From positions 186,001-250,000 of the forward strand of contig CAYRES010000002.1 of NCBI GenBank assembly GCA_964423425.1: DNA of 64,000 nucleotides, read 5' to 3'. This DNA is from CAYRES01 sp964423425. GTDB taxonomy: Bacteria > Actinomycetota > Thermoleophilia > RBG-16-64-13. A program made the translations under genes and the position numbers. Under the pieces are notes generated by a model. It did not search any database, had not been told where the DNA came from, and saw only the letters and a list, made by a program, of their open reading frames with translations. This document shows positions 52,462 through 60,229 of the stretch, piece by piece. How positions within the stretch are numbered: position 1 is the first letter of the stretch; each line of letters begins with the position of its first letter.

Positions 52462-53928
52462 CTACCGGCGCTCGTAGTTGGGCGCTTCCTTGGTGATCTG
52501 CACGTCGTGCGGATGGCTCTCGATAAGACCCGAGCTGGTGATGCGCACAAACCGAGCCTTGGTGCGGAGGTCTTCGATGGTGGCTGAACCCGTGTAGCCC
52601 ATGCCGGCTCGGAGGCCGCCCACCAGTTGGAACACGAGGTCGGAAAGGGGGCCCTTGTGTGGCACCATGCCCTCGATGCCCTCGGGAACCAGTTTCTTCT
52701 GCCCCTCCTGGAAGTAGCGGTCGCCGCTCCCCTGGCTCATGGCACCCACGGAACCCATGGCCCGGTATACCTTGTAGCTACGGCCCTCCCACAGGATGCG
52801 TTCGCCGGGGCTCTCGGTGGTGCCGGCGAACAGTGAGCCGATCATGACACTGTTCGCGCCTGCGGCAATGGCCTTGGTGATGTCACCCGAGTAGCGGATG
52901 CCGCCGTCGGCGATGATGGGGATGCCGTGCTTCTGGGCCACCTGTGAGCATTCCGCGATGGCGGTGATTTGCGGCATGCCACAGCCCGTGACCACTCGAG
53001 TGGTACAGATGGAGCCCGGACCGATCCCCACCTTCACTGCATCGACACCCCTCTCGATGAGGGCGGCACAGCCTTCCGCAGTAGCCACATTGCCGGCGAT
53101 AAGGTGCAGGTCGGAACAGAGCTCCCGGATTCTTTCCACGGTGCGTAGGGCGGCCACCTGTTGGCCGTGTGCGGTGTCGAGACAGACGACGTCCACCTGG
53201 GCTTCGACCAGGGCTTCCAGCCGGGCCTCCGTGTCTTCTGCCACCCCGAGCGCGGCACCCGCGCGCAACCTGCCCAATTCGTCCTTGCAGGCGTTGGGGA
53301 ACTCGATCTTCTTCATGATGTCTTTGATGGTGATGAGCCCCCGTAGCTTGTAGTCGTCGTCGACCACGAGCAGCTTCTCTATCTTGTGCACTTTGAACTT
53401 CTCGATGGCCTGGTCGAGAGTGGTGCCCACCGCCACCGTGACCAAATCCTTGCTGGTCATGAGTTCGGTGACCGGGCGCTTGAGGTTGGACTCAAAGCGT
53501 GTGTCACGGTTGGTGATGATGCCGGCCAGGGTGCCGTCGGGCTGCACGATGGGAACGCCCGAGATCTTGTACTCGGCCATGATGGCCTCGGCGTCGCCGT
53601 AGGTGGCAGTGAGTGGCAGCGTGATCGGGTCGACGATCATGCCGGCTTCACTTCGTTTCACCTTTCGCACCATATCGGCCTGGCGCTCGATGGGCTGGTT
53701 CTTATGGATGATAGAGATGCCCCCCTCGCGGGCGAGCGCGATGGCGAGAGAGGTCTCTGACACCGTGTCCATGGCTGCGGAGAGCAGGGGTACGTTGAGC
53801 GAGATGCCTCGCGTGGCTGAGGTGCTCACATCGACCTCACGAGGCAATACCTCCGAACTCGCCGGCACCAGGAGTACATCGTCGAAGGATAGGGCTTCGG
53901 TGAAGAGCTTGGCTTCCCAGTCGATCAC
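52462..53928 (-). CDS. guaB: IMP dehydrogenase
   Basis: IMP dehydrogenase (488 residues) oxidises IMP to XMP, the rate-limiting step to GTP. The N-terminus is FTEALSFDDVLLVPASSEV, two CBS domains lie at about residues 95-215 (GVPIVQPDGTLAGIITNRD, EKLLVVDDDYKLRGLITI), the catalytic Cys is in KVGIGPGSICTTRVVTG and the flap region contains MGSVGAMSQGSGDRY. The start is set by GGGAGG (minus strand) 6 bases before GTG 53928; an upstream in-frame ATG at 53985 would add 19 unconserved residues. A -10-like TAGAAT (minus, 53962-53957) lies upstream. Alone on its strand here. Confidence 0.97.
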   Translation of the reverse strand: MIDWEAKLFTEALSFDDVLLVPASSEVLPREVDVSTSATRGISLNVPLLSAAMDTVSETSLAIALAREGGISIIHKNQPIERQADMVRKVKRSEAGMIVDPITLPLTATYGDAEAIMAEYKISGVPIVQPDGTLAGIITNRDTRFESNLKRPVTELMTSKDLVTVAVGTTLDQAIEKFKVHKIEKLLVVDDDYKLRGLITIKDIMKKIEFPNACKDELGRLRAGAALGVAEDTEARLEALVEAQVDVVCLDTAHGQQVAALRTVERIRELCSDLHLIAGNVATAEGCAALIERGVDAVKVGIGPGSICTTRVVTGCGMPQITAIAECSQVAQKHGIPIIADGGIRYSGDITKAIAAGANSVMIGSLFAGTTESPGERILWEGRSYKVYRAMGSVGAMSQGSGDRYFQEGQKKLVPEGIEGMVPHKGPLSDLVFQLVGGLRAGMGYTGSATIEDLRTKARFVRITSSGLIESHPHDVQITKEAPNYERR

Positions 53929-53956
53929 TCCAGGCCTCCCGTGTTCGGTTTGGTTG

Positions 53957-53962
53957 ATTCTA
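53957..53962 (-). promoter_or_regulatory. Possible -10 element of guaB
   Basis: TAGAAT on the minus strand, 28 bases before the GTG start, in the divergent spacer shared with the FakAB-like gene. The -35 is weak (TGCAAC about 17 bases upstream). Confidence 0.4.
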
Positions 53963-54026
53963 GCCGAAAGGACCGCAGGTTGCATGGTTTTCCCATTGGA
54001 CCTCGATGGTACAGTAGAGGAGACCT

Positions 54027-55892
54027 GTGACGGCTGTCGGGCACCACCGGTTTAACGCGAACAAAGGGGAAGAGAGAGCATTGCGTACCCTCGACGGAGT
54101 GACTTTTGCCGCAGTCATGCAGGCCGGCACCCTTGCCGTGCTTCGTGAGCAGGACAACCTCGACCTCATCAACGTGTTTCCCGTCCCCGACGCCGATACC
54201 GGCGCCAACCTCGCTGCGACGCTCTCGGCGGCTTCGGCGCGGTTGGGGGACAAGGCTCCGCAGGACTTGGACAAAGCGCTTCGTATCGCCGCCGAAGGTG
54301 CCTTGGACGGGGCGCGGGGCAACTCGGGAGCCATACTCGCCCAGTTCTTCCACGGTTTTGCCGAAGGTGCCGGGAATCGCATCCAGGTGGGCACGCGGGA
54401 GTTCGCGGCGGCGGCGGTGAGCGGCATGGAGGCGGCCTACAGGGCACTGCAGGATCCGCGGGAAGGCACCATACTCTCGGTGCTGCGCGCCTGGGCGCAG
54501 GAGATGACCACGCGGGCGGGAAAGGTGGACGACTTTCGCGATCTCATGCGTGGCGCGCTCGGAAGTGCCCGCGTCGCACTGGCCGACACTCCCAAACAGC
54601 TCGAAGTCTTGGCCAAGAACCACGTCGTGGACGCGGGCGGCCAAGGTTTTGTGTACTTCTTGGAGGGGGTGGGCGACTTCCTGGAGGGTGCATTGCCGCA
54701 GAATTGGCGTCAACTGGCGGCGCAGCTCACCGAGGCCAGGTCGCATAGGCGGGGGGTCACCTCCGTTTCCCGCACCGATGTCGACACCACCTACCGGTAC
54801 TGCGTGGAGGGTCTTGTCGCGGGACGCCGCCTCGACATCGATACCCTGAAAGCTGCGGTCATCCCCCTGGGTGGCTCGCTCGTCATCGCCGGCGGGGCCA
54901 CGCGCATGAGGGTTCACCTGCATACCAACGAGCCCGAGCGTTTCCTTGCGGTGCTCGAAGGCTGCGGCACGGTGGAGAGCCACAAGGTGGACGACATGAT
55001 CGAGCAGCAGTTGGCCGGTCGGCAGGCGGTGATCGCCGTGGTGACGGACTCCACCTGCGATCTCCCCGAGGGAGCGGTGCGCTCGCTCGCCTTGAGCTCG
55101 GTTCCTCTCACCGTGTCCTTCGGCGACGAGGTCTACCTCGACCGGGTGGAGTTGGATTCGCGGCGCTTCTTCGACAAGCTTGCCGAGAGCAGCCACTTCC
55201 CCAAGTCCTCACAGCCTTCGGCGCGGGATTTCGAAGGGTTGTACCGCTCGTTGCTCGACCGCTACGAAGGAGTGGTGTCGGTTCACATAGCCGCCGGCAT
55301 GTCCGGCACGGTGGGCTCGGCCACCACGGCCGCCTCCGCCGTGGATCCCGAGCGGATCCGAGTGGTCGATTCGCGGCACCTGAGTGTGGCCCTCGGCTTG
55401 ATCGTGGAAGCCGCGGGGGAAGCCGCCGTGGACGGAGCCGGGCTCGACGAGGTGGGGGCGGCTACGCAAGAGGCCATCGCCAACACGCGGGCGTTCGGCT
55501 CGGTGCCCTCCCTCGACCACGCTGTCCGGGGCGGACGGATGAACGCCCGTGCTGCGCGGGCCGCAGCTTTGCTCGACCTGAAACCCATCGTGGTGTTCAG
55601 TGGTTCGGGGAAGGTGGAGATCGGGGGAGCACAGCTGGGCTTCAAGCGGGCCATGCGCAACCTGGCCAAGAGGGCGGCCTCCTTCGCCAACGGTGCTCCG
55701 GTGCGCGTACGGGTGGTGCACGCTGATGCCCCGGCCTCCGCGGAGTACCTCGTGGAGAGGCTGATGGAGCGCTTCCCCGATATCGATATTTCGGTAGTGG
55801 AGTGCGGGGCGGTGTTGGGCACCCACGTGGGCCCGGGGACGGTGACCGTGGCCGTGCGCAGGTTGCCGCAGGAGCAGGGGCAAGAAGCGTAA
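54027..55892 (+). CDS. FakA-FakB fusion: DAK2-domain kinase plus DegV fatty-acid-binding protein
   Basis: A 621-residue protein joining the fatty acid kinase parts. Residues about 20-200 are the DhaL/DAK2 kinase domain with the Mg-ATP site NVFPVPDADTGANLAAT and GNSGAILAQFF. Residues about 245-330 match the FakA middle domain (YRYCVEGLVAG, MRVHLHTNEPERFL). Residues about 338-615 are a complete DegV/FakB fold: VVTDSTCDLPEGAVRSL, SSQPSARDFEGLYRSLLDRY, VVSVHIAAGMSGTVGSA, RGGRMNARAARAAALL. FakAB phosphorylates exogenous fatty acids to acyl phosphates for phospholipid synthesis; that role is inferred. The usual FakA C-terminal domain appears replaced by FakB. GTG 54027 after AGAGGAG. Confidence 0.9.
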   Translation: MTAVGHHRFNANKGEERALRTLDGVTFAAVMQAGTLAVLREQDNLDLINVFPVPDADTGANLAATLSAASARLGDKAPQDLDKALRIAAEGALDGARGNSGAILAQFFHGFAEGAGNRIQVGTREFAAAAVSGMEAAYRALQDPREGTILSVLRAWAQEMTTRAGKVDDFRDLMRGALGSARVALADTPKQLEVLAKNHVVDAGGQGFVYFLEGVGDFLEGALPQNWRQLAAQLTEARSHRRGVTSVSRTDVDTTYRYCVEGLVAGRRLDIDTLKAAVIPLGGSLVIAGGATRMRVHLHTNEPERFLAVLEGCGTVESHKVDDMIEQQLAGRQAVIAVVTDSTCDLPEGAVRSLALSSVPLTVSFGDEVYLDRVELDSRRFFDKLAESSHFPKSSQPSARDFEGLYRSLLDRYEGVVSVHIAAGMSGTVGSATTAASAVDPERIRVVDSRHLSVALGLIVEAAGEAAVDGAGLDEVGAATQEAIANTRAFGSVPSLDHAVRGGRMNARAARAAALLDLKPIVVFSGSGKVEIGGAQLGFKRAMRNLAKRAASFANGAPVRVRVVHADAPASAEYLVERLMERFPDIDISVVECGAVLGTHVGPGTVTVAVRRLPQEQGQEA

Positions 55893-55946
55893 CCCATCCT
55901 CATTCCGGGAAGCTCTCTCCGCGGCGGGTCTTCGCTCCTCGGGACC

Positions 55947-56198
55947 TCAGAGGCGGTGGACTCCGTCGATCTCCACGCCGGCTGCGGTCAGCAGGGCTAC
56001 GACGTCGTCTCTCTCCTCGAAGGAGATACGAAGCGCCAGACCGCAGTCACTCGATATCTCACGGGGTGTTGGTATGAGCTTGGCCTCCACCGCGGCTTTG
56101 CGCAGGGTCTTGTCGGCTCTGATGGCGGCGGAGGTGGAGTGGAAGACGACCGCCCCGTAGGTTCCGTCGGCGCCGTGGGAGGAGCCGGCCCTACTCAT
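55947..56198 (-). CDS. DUF3343 protein (putative sulfur/selenium carrier)
   Basis: A small protein (83 residues) of the DUF3343 family. The core is GAVVFHSTSAAIRADKTLRK, KLIPTPREISSDCGLALRIS, with one conserved Cys52 in the SSxCGLALR motif expected to carry a chalcogen or to bind the partner desulfurase. DUF3343 genes sit beside a class V desulfurase, TusA/YedF and YedE in genomes with selenium-dependent enzymes. Its ATG at 56198 overlaps the desulfurase stop by 4 bases, so it is the last gene of the - strand cassette. Confidence 0.82.
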   Translation of the reverse strand: MSRAGSSHGADGTYGAVVFHSTSAAIRADKTLRKAAVEAKLIPTPREISSDCGLALRISFEERDDVVALLTAAGVEIDGVHRL

Positions 56199-57349
56199 GC
56201 GGCTTCGCCTGCCAGGGTGCGGACCGCGTCCACAGTGGCTCGTGCCTCCGCTTCGGTGGTGAAGAGGCCGCTGCTCAGCCGCACCGTGCCCTCGGGGAAG
56301 GTGCCTAGCGTGCGATGGGCCGCGGGCGCGCATTGGAGGCCCACCCTCGCCAGGATGGCGAAGTCTTCGTCGAGCCGGAGGCCCACCTGGTCAACGGGGA
56401 TGCCCTCGAGGCGGAGGGAGAGGGTGGCGGTGCGGTTCTCCGCAGCCTCGGGCCCGAAGAGGTGTACTCCCGGAATGGCGGCGAGGCCCTGTTCCAAGAT
56501 ATGAACCACGGCAAGTTCCCGTTCGCGAACGGCTTCGACCGTAAGGCGCTGCACATACTCCAGGCCCGCCTTCAGCCCGGCCAGGCCCACGGTGTTGGGG
56601 GTGCCGCTCTCCAGCCGGTCGGGAAGTCGCTCGGGCTGCTCCTCGAACTCCGACCGCGATCCGGTGCCGCCCCGCACAAGCGGGCTGATCATGGTCTCTG
56701 TGATGGCGCTCCCCAGTACCAGCCCGCCGGTGCCGGTGGGGCCCTGCAGCCCCTTATGACCGGTGAAGGCCAGTAGGTCGATGCCCTGCGCCTCCACATC
56801 GATGGGAAGCACGCCTGCCGTCTGGGCCGCATCGAGCAGGAGCAAGGCGCCGGCTTCATGAGCCAGGCGGGCCATCTGCTCCAGGGGTTGGATGGTCCCG
56901 GTGACATTGCTGGCATGCGTGGTGACCACCATGGTCGTGGTTACGGAGAGCGCCTGCCGGTAGGCCTCCATATCGACGAGACCTGTCTGGTCGCAGGGAA
57001 CCACCGCGAGGCCGATGCCCTCACGCTCAAGTTGGCGCAGTGGACGCATGACCGAGTTGTGCTCCATGCCCGTGGTCACGACCCGGTCGCCCGGGTGGAG
57101 AATGCCGCGCATGGCCAGGTTGAGGGCATGGGTGGCATTCAGGGTGAAGACCACTCGGAACGGATCGGAGGCGTGGAAGAATTCGGCCACGAGTTCCCTC
57201 GCGTCGTAGAGGACTCTCCCCGCCTCAATGGAGAGCCGGTGCCCCGAACGGCCGGGGTTGCCCCCGGCCGTCTCGAGGAAATCGGCCATCGCTTCTATGA
57301 CCACCTGGGGTTTCGGCCAAGAGGTAGCAGCGTTGTCAAGATAGATCAC
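56195..57349 (-). CDS. Cysteine desulfurase family protein (class V aminotransferase)
   Basis: PLP enzyme (384 residues) of the NifS/SufS family, in the subgroup linked to selenium/sulfur trafficking (EF2568-like). It starts MIYLDNAATSWPKPQVV; PLP Lys in FTGHKGLQGPTGTGG; the C-terminal reactive Cys in VGLQCAPAAHRTLG (GxxCAPxAH). It would release S (or Se) from Cys/Sec to a carrier. The start is fixed by GTG 57349 overlapping the stop of the TusA-like gene (GTGA); the frame stays open further upstream but that part shadows the TusA-like gene. Not beside suf or isc genes, so a dedicated delivery partner (TusA, DUF3343) is likely. Confidence 0.92.
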   Translation of the reverse strand: MIYLDNAATSWPKPQVVIEAMADFLETAGGNPGRSGHRLSIEAGRVLYDARELVAEFFHASDPFRVVFTLNATHALNLAMRGILHPGDRVVTTGMEHNSVMRPLRQLEREGIGLAVVPCDQTGLVDMEAYRQALSVTTTMVVTTHASNVTGTIQPLEQMARLAHEAGALLLLDAAQTAGVLPIDVEAQGIDLLAFTGHKGLQGPTGTGGLVLGSAITETMISPLVRGGTGSRSEFEEQPERLPDRLESGTPNTVGLAGLKAGLEYVQRLTVEAVRERELAVVHILEQGLAAIPGVHLFGPEAAENRTATLSLRLEGIPVDQVGLRLDEDFAILARVGLQCAPAAHRTLGTFPEGTVRLSSGLFTTEAEARATVDAVRTLAGEAA

Positions 57350-57570
57350 TTCCGAAACACCAATCTGAAACCGCCCTCCGCTCGTTCCTCCCACACGCCC
57401 TCCCAACCGACACGTGTGCCGGTGCGGAGTACATTGTCGCGCGAGGTGACCGAATCGACCAGTACTTCCACCACCCGGGCGTCTGTGGTGGCGAGGGTCT
57501 CTTTGGTCATGAGGGCGGGTTCCGGACAGGACAGCCCGCCGCAGTCAATGGTGACCGTCTCTTCCGCCAT
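57346..57570 (-). CDS. TusA/YedF-like sulfur carrier
   Basis: A 74-residue TusA-fold protein. The active Cys15 is in CGGLSCPEPALMTKETL (CPxP motif of TusA/SirA/YedF). Length fits a single-domain TusA; the C-terminal extra DsrE-like domain of full YedF is absent. ATG 57570 is preceded on the minus strand by AAAGGAGAA (spacing about 11); an upstream ATG 57633 would add 21 Arg/Glu-rich residues and lacks an SD. Sits between the YedE-like transporter and the cysteine desulfurase, consistent with a sulfur or selenium relay. Confidence 0.9.
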   Translation of the reverse strand: MAEETVTIDCGGLSCPEPALMTKETLATTDARVVEVLVDSVTSRDNVLRTGTRVGWEGVWEERAEGGFRLVFRK

Positions 57571-57645
57571 ACTGTCGGCTTCTCCTTTCTCGCGCCCCCG
57601 ACGCCGGCGCTCCTCCGGCTCGGTGGCTGTCATGTTGCGTTTCGC

Positions 57646-58755
57646 TCACCCGCTGCGGGTCTCCCGCATCGTCAACCCTATGACCACACAGACCACCAGG
57701 CCGACGACCACCGCCAGGGGGCCGAACGCAGCCGGTCCGGCGGGAGAGCTGGCGGCCGTGAAGTTGTGTGCGAAAGCTGCTCCGGTGATCATACCGATGA
57801 CGAAGAGACCTGAGTCTCCGTTACCCTCGCCCGACAGGATGAGATGGCGGCCGGGGCACCCTCCAGACAACGTGTATGCCAAGCCGGCAAGAACCATCCC
57901 GAGAGTGTTCCACCATTGGTTGGTATGTGCCACCGGTTGCTCGGCGAAACCCGGCTTGAACTGCCCCAGCACCAGGTTGGTGGCGAAGGCGAAGACGATG
58001 AGGGCAATCACGCCGTAGAGGAGATGGGGGTCGCGCATGAGAACAACATCACGAATCGCCCCCACAGTGCAGAAACGGCTGCGCTGGGCCAAGAAGCCGA
58101 TGCCCAGCCCGGCGGCAAGGGCGATGAGCCAGAATACGTGTTGGCTTCCCGGTCCGCTCTCGGAGAAGAAGATGGGGCCTACGGGGTTGCCCTCGGCGTC
58201 ACGCCCGAACAGAGGGGCGACCAAGAGCAGAACGAGTAGAACGATCATGAACGCCGGCATCACGTAACCGAGGGCCTTCGGCGCGGGTCGAGCCCGGCCC
58301 AGGGAGAAGCCGTTGCGCAGGAAGACCACGCCGACGGAGATGCCTATGGTGAGGCCCAGGATGCCGAACAGGGCGTTGAAGTCACCTCCGGCGAGCCGGA
58401 GGTAGGCCCGCCACGGGCAGCCGAGGAACATCAGGGCGCCCACCATGGCGAAGAAGCCGAGCAGGAAACGCACTATTGGTGCGGAACCGGTCCTGGGTTT
58501 GAACTCACGAAAGATGAGTCCTGCAGCGAGGGCCCCGAGGAGTATGCCCACGATCTCGGGCCTCAGGTACTGTACGACCCCAGCTCGGTGCAGGCCGAGA
58601 CCGCCGGCGATGTCACGCTCGAAGCAGGCAATGCAGATGCCCATGTTTCCAGGGTTGCCCAGGTATACGAGTATGGGAGCCAGAACACCGATGATGGCTC
58701 CGGTGACAATGGGCCCCCAGCGAGACGTGAAAAAGCTCTTGATCGAAGCTGCCAT
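57646..58755 (-). CDS. YedE/YeeE-family membrane transporter (selenium-metabolism YedE type)
   Basis: An integral membrane protein (369 residues, about nine or ten helices) of the YeeE/YedE family, which includes thiosulfate importers (TsuA) and the selenium-associated YedE group. Conserved Cys motifs: MFLGCPWRAYLRLAGGD, RSRFCTVGAIRDVVL and LSGGCPGRHLILSGEGNGD. The first half has the NMGICIACFERDIAGGLG signature typical of selenium-type YedE proteins. ATG 58755 with GGGAGG upstream (minus strand) is chosen; the frame is open upstream without support. First gene of the - strand four-gene cassette. Confidence 0.88.
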   Translation of the reverse strand: MAASIKSFFTSRWGPIVTGAIIGVLAPILVYLGNPGNMGICIACFERDIAGGLGLHRAGVVQYLRPEIVGILLGALAAGLIFREFKPRTGSAPIVRFLLGFFAMVGALMFLGCPWRAYLRLAGGDFNALFGILGLTIGISVGVVFLRNGFSLGRARPAPKALGYVMPAFMIVLLVLLLVAPLFGRDAEGNPVGPIFFSESGPGSQHVFWLIALAAGLGIGFLAQRSRFCTVGAIRDVVLMRDPHLLYGVIALIVFAFATNLVLGQFKPGFAEQPVAHTNQWWNTLGMVLAGLAYTLSGGCPGRHLILSGEGNGDSGLFVIGMITGAAFAHNFTAASSPAGPAAFGPLAVVVGLVVCVVIGLTMRETRSG

Positions 58756-59046
58756 CCATCCTCCCTTTCCCGAGGCCCATCTGGTGTGGTGTGCGGGCTG
58801 CCGGTGAACGCAAGGTTTGACGGGTGGGCCCCAATCGGCCCCGCTCTCGTTCACGGTACCCATTCTTGGAAGCGGACATTACGATAGCTCATGAGAATAA
58901 TGTGCGCAAGTCATGATGAGACGCATCGGTTTGTGGAACCGTGGGGGTCGGGGGCTCGTCTGGTTCTTTGAATACCATGTGCGTGTCCGGTGTTCCTGTT
59001 TCCGGGTTCGGCACGTGGCCGGCTACGGGTGGAGGGTGTGAGTCTG
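58756..59046. other. Divergent intergenic region between yedE-like gene and a hypothetical gene
   Basis: About 290 bases. It contains the - strand promoter at 58881-58909 and an 8-base palindrome CTCATGAG inside its spacer. On the + strand, a GGAGG before the downstream gene is visible, but no clear + promoter is seen. Confidence 0.5.
58881..58909 (-). promoter_or_regulatory. Promoter of the YedE-TusA-Csd-DUF3343 cassette
   Basis: On the minus strand TTGCGC (58909-58904), a 17-base spacer, then TATCGT (58886-58881). It lies about 125 bases upstream of the YedE-like start. The CTCATGAG palindrome in the spacer could be an operator. Confidence 0.55.
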
Positions 59047-59895
59047 ATGTCGACGTCGACTGTGTCACGGATTGTGGCCGTCATCACCGCGTGCATTTCT
59101 TCTACGTTGGCTTTCTTCGTCATCACTCGCTCAGGCGTTGCGGGCACCATTGTGGGGGCGGCTGTTGCCGGCCTCGTCTACGGCACGACGTCGCAGTGGG
59201 TCAACGCGGGCATTGAGAAGGCCAAGAGCTTGAAGCCCCACGAAGAGGTAGATTCAGGGGAGGGGACCGTTCCCGGGAAGGCTGCGCACGCGACCCCAGT
59301 TGGAGACGCCCAGGAGGAGACGGGGGCCACACGGCCGGCTACGGCGGCGGGCTTTCAGACGGCAGTTGATTCCGGCACGGCCATCGAGCCAGGCGGCGTT
59401 GGTCTGCAGAAGGGGTCGGCTGCTCAAGGCCAAGACTTGGCCCGCGGCCGTCAGGGCCGGCGGGGCTTCGGCTGGCTCGAGTCGGCACGTTCATGGGTTC
59501 CCTCGCGGACGAAGATGCTTCGGGCCTGGATTCCGGCGGCACTCGGGGTCGTGGCACTCTTGTTGAGCGCGCTTGCATTGGCCGGAGGAGAAGAGCCGAC
59601 GCGGATCATCAAGGAACGGGTGGTCGAGAAGCCCGTGGTGCAGGAGCGGGTCATCGTGACTCACGAGACCGTCGAGGTGCCTGTATATGTGGCGGGGGCG
59701 TCGAGCGGCCGGAGCGTAACGACCGGCGGGGACGGGTCTGAGGGTGGCGCTGTCGTTGGGACGGAGACCACCGGCACGAGCGAGACCGCACCTTCGTCCA
59801 CCTCCACTTCAACGCCGACCGCGTCCACCACAACTCCCACCACTGCCGCTCCCGAGACGGTGTCACCCACCTCCTCCTCCATCGAGGCACCGTGA
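59047..59895 (+). CDS. Hypothetical membrane protein with Ser/Thr/Pro-rich C-terminal tail
   Basis: I do not recognise this 282-residue protein. It has one hydrophobic hairpin near the N-terminus (about residues 6-48, with VAVITACISSTLAFFV and TIVGAAVAGLVYG), a polar Gly/Ala/Arg-rich loop (about 60-155), a second hydrophobic segment (about 160-178, AALGVVALLLSALALAG), then IKERVVEKPVVQERVIVTHETVEVPVYV-type Glu/Val-rich repeats and a tail of about 60 residues composed mostly of Ser, Thr, Pro and Ala. The tail resembles cell-wall-spanning or disordered extracellular stalks. ATG 59047; alternative GTG 59038 after GGAGGG. A terminator follows. Confidence 0.7.
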   Translation: MSTSTVSRIVAVITACISSTLAFFVITRSGVAGTIVGAAVAGLVYGTTSQWVNAGIEKAKSLKPHEEVDSGEGTVPGKAAHATPVGDAQEETGATRPATAAGFQTAVDSGTAIEPGGVGLQKGSAAQGQDLARGRQGRRGFGWLESARSWVPSRTKMLRAWIPAALGVVALLLSALALAGGEEPTRIIKERVVEKPVVQERVIVTHETVEVPVYVAGASSGRSVTTGGDGSEGGAVVGTETTGTSETAPSSTSTSTPTASTTTPTTAAPETVSPTSSSIEAP

Positions 59896-59945
59896 ACACA
59901 GCCGCCTCACGAGAGGAATGATCCTCCACTCCGACTGAACTCCCA

Positions 59946-59987
59946 CCAGAGCCCCCGCCCTCTTCGTAGGACGGGGGCTCTGGTTCT
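59946..59987 (+). terminator. Intrinsic terminator after the Ser/Thr-rich protein
   Basis: A perfect 12-bp stem CCAGAGCCCCCG / CGGGGGCTCTGG (59946-59957 and 59972-59983), with CCT/AGG pairing inside the loop, is followed by TTCTTC. Good rho-independent terminator on the + strand. Confidence 0.78.
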
Positions 59988-60135
59988 TCGGCGGGACGGC
60001 GCTTACGCGGCGCTTCTGCGAGACGCGGCACTCGGTCTCTCTTCGTTGGTACCATGGAGGCGGGGGGGGGGGGGGGGGGCGCCCCCCCCCCGCCCCCCCC
60101 CGGGGGGGGGGGGGGCGCGGGGCGCCCCCCCCCCG

Positions 60136-60145
60136 NNNNNNNNNN
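60136..60145. other. Assembly gap (10 N)
   Basis: Ten unknown bases directly after G/C homopolymer runs. Gap size and missing content are unknown; adjacency of genes across it should be treated as provisional. Confidence 0.95.
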
Positions 60146-60229
60146 GACGGCTGTAGCCGTCGCCGCCGAGACGCCGGAGGGCGTGTGGGTGCTCTCCAGT
60201 GCCGGCCGGCCAGGGGGGTTCCGCCTGTG

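Larger units (their letters stand above)
59896..60229. other. Intergenic region with terminator, assembly gap and homopolymers
   Basis: After the terminator at 59946-59987 there are about 70 ordinary bases, then nearly pure G and C runs (60059-60135) and ten N (60136-60145), a likely assembly artefact. After the gap come a small hairpin GACGGCTGTAGCCGTC (60146-60161) and the leader of the dehalogenase-like gene. Any promoter of that gene may be hidden in the gap. Confidence 0.8.
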
